64,000 bases of DNA from JAGVSR01 sp963750715 (GTDB taxonomy: Bacteria > Pseudomonadota > Alphaproteobacteria > Rhizobiales > Hyphomicrobiaceae). Positions 8,872 through 16,903 of this stretch are shown here, one piece after another (position 1 is the first letter of the stretch; each line of letters starts with the position of its first letter). The translations under genes and the position numbers were made by a program. The notes under the pieces are model-generated. The model had not been told where the DNA came from and did no database searches. It saw nothing but the letters and a program-made list of their open reading frames with translations. The stretch spans positions 868,001 through 932,000 of the forward strand of contig CAVVRP010000012.1 of assembly GCA_963750715.1 (NCBI GenBank), given 5' to 3'.

Positions 8872-10403
8872 TCAAAGCGGAATATTGTCGTGCTTCTTCC
8901 AGGGATTCTCGAGGGTCTTGTTGCGTAGCATGTTGAGCGCCCGGCAGATGCGCCGCCGCGTGCCGTGCGGCAGGATCACCTCGTCGATGTAGCCGCGCTC
9001 GGCCGCCACGAATGGGTTGGCGAAGCGCTTCTGGTACTCGTCGATGCGGCTCTTGATCTTCTCAGGGTCGTTCAGATCGGGACGGTATAGGATCTCGGCC
9101 GCACCCTTGGCACCCATCACGGCGACCTCGGCCGACGGCCACGCATAGTTGATGTCGCCGCGGATATGCTTCGAACTCATGACGACGTAGGCGCCGCCGT
9201 AGCCTTTGCGGGTGATGCAGGTGACCTTCGGCACCGTGGCTTCTGCGAAGGCGAACAGAAGCTTCGCGCCGTGTTTGATGAGGCCGCCGTATTCCTGTGC
9301 GGTACCCGGCAGGAAGCCCGGCACGTCGACAAGCGTGATGATGGGCACCTCGAAGCAGTCGCAGAAGCGCACGAACCGTGCGGCCTTGCGCGAAGCATCG
9401 CTGTCGAGCACGCCGGCGAGAACCATAGGCTGGTTGGCGACGATGCCGACCGTGTGGCCTTCCATTCGGGCGAAGCCGACGATGATGTTCTTTGCGTAGT
9501 TCTCCTGGATCTCGAAGAAATCCCCTTCGTCGACGACCTTGAGGATCAACTCCTTCATGTCGTAGGGCTTGTTCGGGTTATCCGGAATCAGGGTATCGAG
9601 CGAACGATCGGCGCGGTCGGGGGAGTCGCGCGTCGGCAGGTGCGGAACGCCCGCCTGGTTGTTCGACGGCAGGAAGTCCATCAGACGGCGCATCTGCAGC
9701 AACGTCTCGATGTCGTTCTCGTAGGCGCCGTCGGCGATCGAGGACTTCGACGTGTGGACCTTGGCGCCGCCCAGTTCTTCGGCCGTAACGCTTTCATTGG
9801 TCACGGTCTTGACGACGTCAGGACCGGTCACGAACATGTAGCTCGTGTCCTTCACCATGAAGATGAAGTCGGTCATGGCGGGTGAATACACGTCGCCGCC
9901 CGCGCACGGGCCCATGATGACCGAGATCTGCGGAATGACGCCCGAGGCAAGCACGTTGCGCTGGAACACCTCTCCGTAACCTCCGAGCGCGTCGACGCCC
10001 TCCTGGATGCGGGCGCCGCCTGCATCGAACAGGCCGATGATCGGCGCGCGATTCTTCAGCGCCATGTCCTGGATCTTGGTCATCTTGCGGGCGTGGCTTT
10101 CGGAGAGGGAGCCGCCCAGCACCGTGAAATCCTTGGCGAATACATAGACGACGCGGCCGTTGATGGTGCCCCAGCCGGTGACGACGCCGTCGCCCGGCGT
10201 CTTGTTCTTATCCATGCCAAACTCGTTGCAGCGGTGCTCGACGAAGGTGTCGAACTCCTCGAACGAATTCTCGTCCATCAGCAGCTCGATCCGCTCGCGC
10301 GCCGTCAACTTGCCCTTGGCATGCTGAACTCGATGCGGTTCTTGCCGCCGCCGAGCTTGGCGTTGTCGCGGCGGCGCTCAAGCTCTTCGATGACGTCTTT
10401 CAT
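8872..10403 (-). CDS. pccB: Propionyl-CoA carboxylase beta subunit, frame disrupted by 1-nt deletion near its start
   Basis: The carboxyltransferase partner of PccA. From the ATG at 10403 the frame reads MKDVIEELERRRDNAKLGGG and IEF. One C is missing between 10325 and 10326: GAG TTC AGC ATG stands where GAG TTC CAG CAT GCC would give the family's EFQHAKGKLTARERI. Restoring it gives 510 residues, the usual PccB length. The rest is intact: GDGVVTGWGTINGR, FDAGGARIQEGVDALGGYGE, IMGPCAGGDVYSPAMTDF and the C-terminal carboxyltransferase core. Translation from the in-frame TTG at 10308 would lose about 32 residues. It could be an assembly error or a real inactivation. Confidence 0.9.
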
Positions 10404-10721
10404 GGACCCGTCCCCGTTCTTTCTTTCGTGTCTGTCATGCCGATTGGTCGCACCAAGACGGCCAATCGCCGCGGCGGACCAGTGGGCAAAGGCCCGAAAT
10501 CAAGCCCGGTCAGATAACACAGGCTTTTCGCCCGTCCAACCCGTTTCCCGGCCGAAGACGAATACTTGGCCACTGGCTCGTTGCCTGTCTGGATCGCGTG
10601 CCGAGCCCACCTTATAGTAGGCTTGATAGTAAACTTGTTAAATGGGTCCGTCATGGCTAGTTAACGGTCAATCATTGCGGTGTGCCTGGCAGACGCGTGG
10701 CAGTCGCGGAGACAGTTTTCG
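10404..10721. other. Intergenic region between divergent pccB and tae4-like genes
   Basis: About 320 bp with no coding signal. It should hold the pccB promoter on the minus strand and the promoter of the Tae4-like gene on the plus strand. A locally AT-richer patch at 10610-10660 is the likeliest promoter area for the latter. No clear operator symmetry was seen. Confidence 0.4.
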
Positions 10722-11267
10722 ATGATCGAGTTCAAGGACTTGTGGCGCGGTCATCCGATCAACGAGAGCGTCCAGACGCCCTGCATCGCGCCCCGCGATC
10801 TGATCAACCTTGCCGACGAGCCCGTGAGGGCCGGCTTCCCTGTTTTTCACAACCAGTGCGCCATCCGCATGGGCATAGCGCTGCGGCGTGCCGGCGTTCA
10901 ACCCTCGCAGTTGCCCGGCATCGCCTACTGCACCGTGCATGAGCGCGACGAAATGCACTTCATCAACGCCAACCAGCTCGCCAATGCGATCGCGAAGGCC
11001 AAGATCGACGGAATAGGTCCGATCGAAAAGATCACAGGCGCCGATACGGCGCACTTCTATCCCAAGATCTTCGGCCGCACGGGCATCATCTACATTCAGG
11101 ACTACTGGCATCGTTCGTCCGATAGCGGCCGCGCTACCGGCGACCATATCGACGTGTGGAACGGCTATCGCTCGAGCGCGAAGTGGTTGATGGAGTGGTT
11201 TTCCTGGATGGGCTACTACTCGAACTATGCCCACGCCGGCGAAATTTGGTTCTGGGAAGTGAAGTAA
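10722..11267 (+). CDS. Tae4-like amidase (type VI secretion peptidoglycan hydrolase family)
   Basis: 181 aa from the ATG at 10722 (a GGAG lies ~10 nt upstream; the frame opens at 10680). It matches the Tae4 effector family: N-terminal FKDLWRGHP, the catalytic cysteine in HNQCAIRMGIAL (about residue 46), and the catalytic histidine in ATGDHIDVWNG (about residue 142). Tae4 enzymes are NlpC/P60-fold DL-endopeptidases that cut the D-Glu-mDAP bond of peptidoglycan after injection into a rival's periplasm. There is no signal peptide, as expected for a T6SS cargo. No T6SS genes and no recognisable Tai4 immunity gene are in the window. The next gene encodes a small membrane protein. Confidence 0.75.
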   Translation: MIEFKDLWRGHPINESVQTPCIAPRDLINLADEPVRAGFPVFHNQCAIRMGIALRRAGVQPSQLPGIAYCTVHERDEMHFINANQLANAIAKAKIDGIGPIEKITGADTAHFYPKIFGRTGIIYIQDYWHRSSDSGRATGDHIDVWNGYRSSAKWLMEWFSWMGYYSNYAHAGEIWFWEVK

Positions 11268-11313
11268 ACTTCAGTGCGGGCACTCATGGGACCGGCCGTT
11301 CAAGGAGAAGCCA

Positions 11314-11550
11314 ATGCGCTACGTGGTTGCCATCATATTCGCCATCGCAGCCGCAGCCACATGCTCCGTCTTCCTTGGTGAACCGGTCGCGAGCTGGGTC
11401 GTCGACCAGTACAAGTTCGACAGTCCGGACGACGTGAACACGATGCATTCGGCCGTATTCCTCGGCACCGGCCTCGTCGGAATGCTGATCGGCTGGACGA
11501 TCGGGTGGGCGGCAGGAGCACTTCTGGCAGGCGCCGATCGTGGCGGGTGA
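11314..11550 (+). CDS. Small two-helix membrane protein, unknown function
   Basis: 78 aa with two hydrophobic segments: residues ~3-22 (VVAIIFAIAAAATCSVFLG) and ~48-70 (AVFLGTGLVGMLIGWTIGWA). Between them lies a polar loop containing VVDQYKFDSPDDVN. A good AAGGAGAAG ribosome-binding site sits just before the ATG at 11314. It follows the Tae4-like gene by 46 bp and precedes crcB by about 70 bp. Similar small proteins seem familiar from rhizobia outside effector loci, so I would not call it an immunity protein on position alone. Confidence 0.6.
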   Translation: MRYVVAIIFAIAAAATCSVFLGEPVASWVVDQYKFDSPDDVNTMHSAVFLGTGLVGMLIGWTIGWAAGALLAGADRGG

Positions 11551-11619
11551 GGCGACTCGGACTTCGTTTTGCTATCTGATGCTCTTGCCATCACGCCCCC
11601 GATAAGGCACGAGGGCTCG

Positions 11620-12011
11620 ATGAAACTTCTCATTCTTGCATCTGCAGGCGGCGGGATTGGCGCGGGCTCGATACTCCTGGTCAACCAGGCCTTCATCGAG
11701 CGCGGCTTGATTGGCTTTCACTGGGCGACGTTGACGTGGCAGGCGGGTTTCTGATGGACGTCGACTACATCGTAGTGACCGAGGTAGTGACCGAGTGTCT
11801 CGCCGGCTCGCCAGAGCGGCGCATGTTCCTCGCCACGGGCATCCTTGGCGGCCTCACCACCTTTTCCGTATTCTCCCTCGACATGATGCACCTGCTGACC
11901 GACGAAAACGGCGGCCTGATACGCTGTCTCGTCGACGTCCTCGTTTCCGTGACGGCCGCGTTCGCCGCCCTTATCGCCGGCATCTGGCTGATGCGTTCGG
12001 TTCTCGCATGA
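11620..12011 (+). pseudogene. crcB: CrcB/Fluc fluoride channel, frameshifted
   Basis: CrcB is a ~125-residue, four-helix fluoride exporter. The 5' part reads MKLLILASAGGGIGAGSILL and FHWATLT, then hits a stop at 11751-11753. The 3' part resumes in another frame as AGGFLMDV and RMFLATGILGGLTTFSVFSLD. The join lacks the family's TLxVNxxG motif; loss of about 7 nt near 11738 (removing Val-Asn and shifting frame) explains both the shift and the missing conserved Asn. It is therefore likely inactive even if the frame is restored by one base. Its stop overlaps the rluC-like start (ATGA). I saw no convincing fluoride riboswitch upstream. Confidence 0.8.
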
Positions 12012-13003
12012 ACGTCAAGGTGGAAACCATCCGCGTCAGCGACAAGGAAGCGGACATGCGGCTCGACCGCTGGTTTCGCATCCATTTCCCGGAAGTCGGC
12101 TACACCTATCTGCAGAAACTGTTGCGATCGGGTCAGGTGCGCATCGACTCCAAGCGAGCACAGGCCAACGATCGCCTAAAGAGCGGCCAGGACGTGCGCG
12201 TGCCAGCGATCGTGCGCCAACCGAAAACCAACAAGCCTGGCCTCGCTCCGCCTCCCGGCGTTTCGAAAGGCGACCGCGACACGGTCGAGCGCATGATCCT
12301 GTTCGAGGACGACGACGTGCTTGTCTTGAACAAGCCCTTCGGATTGCCCGTACAGGGCGGCACGGGGACCAGGAAGCACATCGACGGGATGCTGGAAGGC
12401 ATGGCCGATCGCTTTGGCGACCGTCCGCGCCTCGTGCATCGTCTCGACCGCGATACGACCGGCGTGCTGCTGGTGGCGAAGCATCGCAGTGCGGCGGCCA
12501 AGCTCGGACGCATTTTCCAGACGCGATCGGCCGCCAAGACCTATTGGGCGCTGGTAAAGGGCGTGCCGAAGCCCCCGCAGGGCAAGATCGAAGCGGCGCT
12601 CGTCAAGGCCGTGGGCCCCGACGGCGATCGCGTGCGTAAGGCGCTGCCGGGCGAGCAGGAGCTCGCGATGCATGCGACCACGCACTATTCCGTCATAGAT
12701 CGCGTGGCTCACAAAGCCTCGTGGGTGAGTCTCAAGCCGGTCACCGGCCGCCAGCATCAGTTGCGCGCCCACATGGCCATGATCGGCAACCCCATCGTCG
12801 GCGACAACAAGTACGTGGGCGGACTTGATCTGCCGGCCGGAAACATGGATGCCAAGCTGCATCTGCATGCCCGGCGGCTCATCATTCCTCACCCATCAGG
12901 CAAGGGAAAAATTGATATCACGGCCCCGCTTCCTCCCCATATGATGCGGACCTGGGAACTTCTAGGACTTGATGCGAAGAAATATCCTGCGGATGGGGAC
13001 TGA
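12008..13003 (+). CDS. RluC/RluD-type rRNA pseudouridine synthase
   Basis: 331 aa. An N-terminal S4 RNA-binding domain (residues ~15-75, VGYTYLQKLLRSGQVRID) is followed by the RluA-family catalytic domain. That domain carries the signature VHRLDRDTTGVLLVAK with the catalytic Asp, then GRQHQLRAHMA. It probably isomerises uridines in 23S rRNA; RluC type is most likely in alphaproteobacteria, but substrate sites cannot be read from sequence. ATG at 12008 overlaps the crcB stop, so translation was probably coupled to crcB. Confidence 0.88.
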   Translation: MNVKVETIRVSDKEADMRLDRWFRIHFPEVGYTYLQKLLRSGQVRIDSKRAQANDRLKSGQDVRVPAIVRQPKTNKPGLAPPPGVSKGDRDTVERMILFEDDDVLVLNKPFGLPVQGGTGTRKHIDGMLEGMADRFGDRPRLVHRLDRDTTGVLLVAKHRSAAAKLGRIFQTRSAAKTYWALVKGVPKPPQGKIEAALVKAVGPDGDRVRKALPGEQELAMHATTHYSVIDRVAHKASWVSLKPVTGRQHQLRAHMAMIGNPIVGDNKYVGGLDLPAGNMDAKLHLHARRLIIPHPSGKGKIDITAPLPPHMMRTWELLGLDAKKYPADGD

Positions 13004-13031
13004 CGCCCCCGCAAGGACATGAGGAGCGGAT

Positions 13032-13337
13032 ATGTCTGATACCGGCCCGTTGATCGACCTGCTGATCTCGTGGTTGCCCATTCTGCTTTTGACCGGCGTC
13101 TTCATCTATTTCGGAGTGAAGAGCCAGTCGATCTATTCAGGCAAAAGCGGCAAGTCGCATGGCGAGATGCTTGAAGAGCACATCGTCGAATTGCGCCGGC
13201 AGAATGATCTTCTGGAAAGGATCGTGCGCGACCAGGAAGCCCGCCTGCAGCGACTGGAATCCTCGCGCGGGCGCTCATCATCGTCGACCGGCGGCGGGGC
13301 ATCCGGTGGCGGCAGTGGAGGGGGTGCAGGCCGTTGA
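13032..13337 (+). CDS. Single-pass membrane protein with coiled coil and Gly/Ser tail
   Basis: 101 aa. One transmembrane segment (residues ~7-27, LIDLLISWLPILLLTGVFIY) is followed by a charged coiled-coil stretch (EMLEEHIVELRRQNDLLERI and on) and a low-complexity Ser/Gly tail. The start at 13032 has GAGGAGCGG just upstream. The stop overlaps the next frame's TTGA by 4 nt. No function is recognised; it belongs to the rluC-gph-ATP12 operon by spacing. Confidence 0.6.
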   Translation: MSDTGPLIDLLISWLPILLLTGVFIYFGVKSQSIYSGKSGKSHGEMLEEHIVELRRQNDLLERIVRDQEARLQRLESSRGRSSSSTGGGASGGGSGGGAGR

Positions 13338-13576
13338 TCGCATCTCAGGACCCTATGCTCTCGCTGCTGCTCGCTGCGGTCACGCTTTTGGTCGTGGCCC
13401 GGCTGCTCAACGCGCTGAGAATGACGTTCCGGGGCCGGTTTGGACGGAATTACCACGAAGTCGTGGAGGAGCTGTTCAGAGAGACCGAACGGCGCGGCGC
13501 ACTTCTGGAGGAGTTCGCGGCTTTGCGCGATGGCCGGATCGAGCGGGCGGAAAAGAGACTGGAGCCAATGCGGTGA
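13334..13576 (+). CDS. Small membrane protein, unknown function
   Basis: 80 aa from the TTG at 13334, or 73 aa from the ATG at 13355. One hydrophobic helix (MLSLLLAAVTLLVVARLL) is followed by a charged helical tail with YHEVVEELFRETERRGALLE. The layout (helix, then coiled-coil-like segment) repeats that of the gene just upstream, so the two may be partners. It overlaps its neighbours on both sides (4 nt each), a tightly coupled operon. Confidence 0.5.
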   Translation: MIASQDPMLSLLLAAVTLLVVARLLNALRMTFRGRFGRNYHEVVEELFRETERRGALLEEFAALRDGRIERAEKRLEPMR

Positions 13577-14256
13577 AACTCGTCGTTTTCGATTGCGACG
13601 GCACCATGGTCGACAGTCAGCATATCATCGTCGACGCCATGGAACGCGCCTTCCGCAGCGCCGGTCTGGTCGCCCCCGTCAAAGACCAGGTGTTATCGGT
13701 TGTGGGACTGTCCCTCGTTCCCGCCGTAAAGCGCCTGCTGCCGGAGAAGTTTCACGATAGGGCGGTTGCTCTCGCCGACGACTACAAGGCCGCCTTCGGC
13801 GATCTGCGTTGCAACCCCTCCCTGCGTGAACCGCTCTATCCCGGGGTACGCGAAACGATCGCCGCCTTGAGCCGCGACCCAAACGTGATCCTTGGCATCG
13901 CAACCGGCAAATCCCGGCGGGGCGTCGCAGCCGTTCTTGAACGCGAGGCGCTCGGCGACCTGTTCGCGACCATCCAGACTGCCGACACGCACCCTTCCAA
14001 GCCCGATCCATCCATGCTTTTCAGCGCCATGGCCGAAACGGGCTGCAAGCCGCACGAGACGATCATGATCGGCGACACGGTTTACGATATCGACATGGCG
14101 GTGGCGGCCGGTGCAGCAGCTGTGGGCGTGGCCTGGGGCTATCACGCGGTCTCCGATCTACGCGCGGCCGGCGCGAACGTGATAGTCGAAAATGGACATG
14201 ACCTGTCGACATCCTTGCAAGCGCTGATCACGGCTATCCCCGAGGCCAAGTCATGA
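13573..14256 (+). CDS. HAD-superfamily hydrolase, phosphoglycolate phosphatase-like
   Basis: 227 aa from GTG at 13573, which overlaps the upstream stop (GTGA). All four HAD motifs are visible: DCDGTMVDS (nucleophile Asp and acid Asp), GIATGKS, the lysine of SKPDPSM, and GDTVYDIDMA. A cap domain sits between motifs I and II, as in Gph-type phosphatases. Substrate could be 2-phosphoglycolate or another small phosphate ester. It often sits next to the rluC and ATP12 genes in alphaproteobacteria, as here. The stop overlaps the ATP12 start by 4 nt. Confidence 0.85.
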   Translation: MKLVVFDCDGTMVDSQHIIVDAMERAFRSAGLVAPVKDQVLSVVGLSLVPAVKRLLPEKFHDRAVALADDYKAAFGDLRCNPSLREPLYPGVRETIAALSRDPNVILGIATGKSRRGVAAVLEREALGDLFATIQTADTHPSKPDPSMLFSAMAETGCKPHETIMIGDTVYDIDMAVAAGAAAVGVAWGYHAVSDLRAAGANVIVENGHDLSTSLQALITAIPEAKS

Positions 14257-15032
14257 GTTCCGACAGCGAGCAGGATGAGGCGGCAGGCAAGCCGAAGGTC
14301 CCCGGTAAGGAGGCGCTGCGCACTCCCCTTCCAAAGCGCTTCTATAAGTCCGTGACGACGGCCGCGGCACCCGGCGGCGGCTATGTCGCGATGCTCGATG
14401 GGTACACCATGCAAACGCCGGCGAAGCGCGCATTCGCCGTACCATCGACGGGATTGGCGGAGGCCATCGCTGACGAATGGCGCGCACAAGGATCCGAGAT
14501 CGACCCCACAACCATGCCCCTCACCCGCATCTCGAACTCGGCTATCGATGCGGTGGCGGCACAGGCGGGCGCGGTCCGCGCCGATCTCGTCGCCTACGCC
14601 GCAAGCGATCTGCTGTGCTACCGGGCAGCGGCTCCCGAAGGCCTCACCCTTCGCCAGCTGGCCGCGTGGGCCCCCGTGGTCAATTGGATCGAGCAGCAGA
14701 TAGGCGCGCGCTTTGTTCTCGCCGAGGGCGTGATACCCGTCGAACAGCCGCCGCGAACGCTTGAAAAGTTTGCAGACTTCCTCGGCGAACCGTGTCCCTT
14801 CCGGCTCAGCGCCCTGCACGTCATCACCTCGCTGACGGGCTCCGCACTGCTGGCGGTCGCTCATGATCGAGGGGCAGTCGCGGCAGACGCGACATGGGCG
14901 GCGGCTCATATCGACGAGGACTGGCAGATAGAGATGTGGGGCATCGATTCGGAGGCCGAAGCACGGCGGCGCTATCGGACGGGCGAGTTCATGGCGGCGA
15001 GCCGTATGCTGGCTCTGCTGCCGCGCAATTGA
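14253..15032 (+). CDS. ATP12-family F1-ATPase assembly chaperone
   Basis: 259 aa. The N-terminal KRFYKSVTTAAAPGGGYVAMLDG and the central LTRISNSAIDAVAAQ and DLLCYRA segments match the ATP12 family. In mitochondria ATP12 binds the F1 alpha subunit and prevents its aggregation during assembly; the alphaproteobacterial homologues are thought to act likewise in the cytoplasm. Residues late in the protein (SLTGSALLAVAHDRG, DEDWQIEMWG) are also typical. It overlaps the HAD gene by ATGA and is followed after 12 bp by a GNAT gene. Confidence 0.88.
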   Translation: MSSDSEQDEAAGKPKVPGKEALRTPLPKRFYKSVTTAAAPGGGYVAMLDGYTMQTPAKRAFAVPSTGLAEAIADEWRAQGSEIDPTTMPLTRISNSAIDAVAAQAGAVRADLVAYAASDLLCYRAAAPEGLTLRQLAAWAPVVNWIEQQIGARFVLAEGVIPVEQPPRTLEKFADFLGEPCPFRLSALHVITSLTGSALLAVAHDRGAVAADATWAAAHIDEDWQIEMWGIDSEAEARRRYRTGEFMAASRMLALLPRN

Positions 15033-15044
15033 ATGAGGAGCCCA

Positions 15045-15497
15045 ATGATCATGCCGAGTTTTCGCCGCGCCGCGATCGACGATGTTCCCCAGCTTGCCGG
15101 CCTGCTCGGCATCCTGTTCGCGCAAGAGGCCGAGTTCAAACCCGACGAGGCAGCCCAGTTGCGCGGGCTTAACACCATTCTTTCGAGCCCCGGCACCGGC
15201 GCGGTCGTTGTTGCCGAAAAAGGCGGCCGCGTCGTCGGCATGGTGAACCTGATCTACATCGTCTCGACCGCGCTTGGAGCGCGCGTGGCGATTCTGGAGG
15301 ATTTGGTCGTTGATCCAGACAATCGCGGAAAAGGACTGGGTTCCGCGATTCTAACGGCCGCCATCGAAACAGCCCGCGCCGATGGCTGCCGCCGCATCAC
15401 TCTGCTGACGGACGGCGACAACGTCACCGCGCACCGGTTTTACCAGCGTTTCGGATTTACGCGGTCAACCATGCTGCCATACCGACTGAGCCTATAG
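15045..15497 (+). CDS. GNAT-family N-acetyltransferase
   Basis: 150 aa. It has the GNAT acetyl-CoA loop (LVVDPDNRGKGLGSAIL, an R/Q-x-x-G-x-G/A signature) and a C-terminal HRFYQRFGFTRS segment. The start is ATG at 15045 with GAGGAG 4 nt upstream, or ATG at 15051 with better spacing; an upstream ATG at 15033 lies directly behind the previous stop and lacks a site. Substrate unknown. It is probably the last gene of the rluC-ATP12 operon and is convergent with a dead PP-loop gene. Confidence 0.85.
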   Translation: MIMPSFRRAAIDDVPQLAGLLGILFAQEAEFKPDEAAQLRGLNTILSSPGTGAVVVAEKGGRVVGMVNLIYIVSTALGARVAILEDLVVDPDNRGKGLGSAILTAAIETARADGCRRITLLTDGDNVTAHRFYQRFGFTRSTMLPYRLSL

Positions 15498-15509
15498 CCG
15501 CCGCGCGGC

Positions 15510-16050
15510 ATGCCGAACCCGCGAGGGATAGATCTGCGAACACGAAACCGTCGCGCTCGACGATCTCGCCAACCTCAGTCTTCATGCCTGGTCGAACATC
15601 GGTCCGTCTACGACGCACGTGTGGAACTCGCCGTTCTCTCCGCACGGATCGGCCCGCGGCGGCAGGTCCGCGATGGGCCCTGCATCGAAGGCGCGGCCGG
15701 CGAAGCTAATGAAATTTGTTTGAGATTGATAGACGTAACGTAGGCTTTGAGACCACCACTGATCATGTCGTCGGCGAGGCACCTCGTCTGCCGTCCCCAC
15801 ATCGGAAGTAGCGGCTGCAGACCAGTCCCGTGCAGCTTCGCCTCGCGGTATGCGCGAACATCTTCGAGATAGAGATCGCCGAAAGCCTGCGCTTCGACGA
15901 CGGTTCGACGCACCCCGTGCATGGCGACCCGATTGAAGGCTGCGTTGAGGTCGTGACGAGACCGACAACCTCGTCGCCCGGCATGTTGCGGGCGGCATAC
16001 AGCGTCCAAGCACTGTCCTTACCGGAACTCCAACTCAGCAGCGTGCGCAT
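15510..16050 (-). pseudogene. Dph6-like PP-loop ATPase (adenine nucleotide alpha hydrolase), decayed
   Basis: The first frame gives MRTLLSWSSGKDSAWTLYAA with the PP-loop SGGKDS-type site, then VVGLVTT. A missing C moves LNAAFNRVAMHGVRRTVVEAQ into a second frame. That sequence jumps straight to AFGDLYLEDVRAYREAKL; about 35-40 residues normally lie between these motifs, so an in-frame deletion is likely. A third frame carries FAGRAFDAGPIADLPPRADP and CGENGEFHT, and a further shift carries VGEIVERDGFVFADL, the usual C-terminus. Three frame changes plus a deletion make this a true pseudogene. The 3' limit (~15510) is approximate. Confidence 0.8.
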
Positions 16051-16178
16051 GTAACGGCCCTACCCCCTACGATCGAGATCATCCTGCCGCAGAACACTTC
16101 TGAGGGCGAGTGTGTGCTGCTGCCAACTTTCGCCCCCACGATGTAGAGTGGGTCATCCGCACGACGGAGCTCCATCGC

Positions 16179-16890
16179 ATGAAGTCTTTCGGCCGCATCG
16201 TCATTCTAACCGGAGCTGGCATCTCTGCGGAATCCGGTGTCTCGACCTTCCGTGACCCAGACGCCATGTGGGCCAAATACGATTACCGCGATGTACGCGA
16301 CGCCGCAAGGTTTCGCGCGCAACCCCGCCCTCGTCCACGATTTCTACAACATGCGCCGCCGCGCCCATCGTGACGTCAAACCGAACGTTGCGCATTTTGC
16401 CGTGGCGCGGCTGGAACATGAGCATCCAGCATCGGTCACGCTCGTGACACAGAACGTCGACGCGCTGCACGAAGCGGCCGGTTCGCGAAATCTCATTCAC
16501 ATGCATGGCGAAGCGCTGAAAGCATGGTGCAGGGCGTGCGACGAGCGGTTGGCGTGGCTCGACGACATGTCGGCAGAGACGCGATGCCCGGCATGCGGCA
16601 AGGCCGGCGGCATGCGGCCGGACGTGGTCTGGTTCGGGGAGACACCCTACCACATGGAGCGCATCGTTGAGTCGCTTGCGGCGGCCGACCTGTTCATTTC
16701 CGTGGGCACCAGCGGCAACGTCTATCCGGCGGCAGGGTTCGTGGCTGAGGCGCGCGCCAATGGCGCCCATACTGTGGAACTCAATCTCGAACCGTCTAGC
16801 GCCGCATCGCTGTTCGCCGAAGCCGTCCACGGCCGCGCCACCGAGATCGTGCCGTCCTATGTCGCTCGGCTTCTCGGCGTAAAGGAATAA
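16179..16890 (+). CDS. cobB: Sir2-family NAD-dependent protein deacetylase, frame disrupted by +1 base
   Basis: Sirtuins remove acyl groups from lysines using NAD+. From ATG 16179 the frame reads FGRIVILTGAGISAESGVST and FRDPDAMWAKYDYRDV. An extra C at about 16295 (GATGTACGCGACG for GATGTAGCGACG) then shifts it. The rest follows in the next frame: ATPQGFARNP, TQNVDALHEAAGS, the catalytic histidine of HMHGE, four zinc cysteines (CRAC and CPAC) and SVGTSGNVYPAAGF. Removing one base gives 236 residues, normal for class III bacterial sirtuins. All key residues are present, so an assembly error is as likely as a dead gene. Confidence 0.85.
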
Positions 16891-16903
16891 CGGCCGGCAT
16901 GCG

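Noticed and set aside
10404..10721. CRISPR or repeat array in the larger gaps
   Set aside because: No regularly spaced direct repeats were found here or in any other intergenic region.
11314..11550. Immunity protein for the Tae4-like amidase
   Set aside because: It is a two-helix membrane protein unlike periplasmic Tai4, and the assignment would rest on position alone.
11551..11619. Possible fluoride riboswitch before crcB
   Set aside because: A CTGATG-like string is present, but the conserved GGNGATGG start and pseudoknot partner cannot be found.
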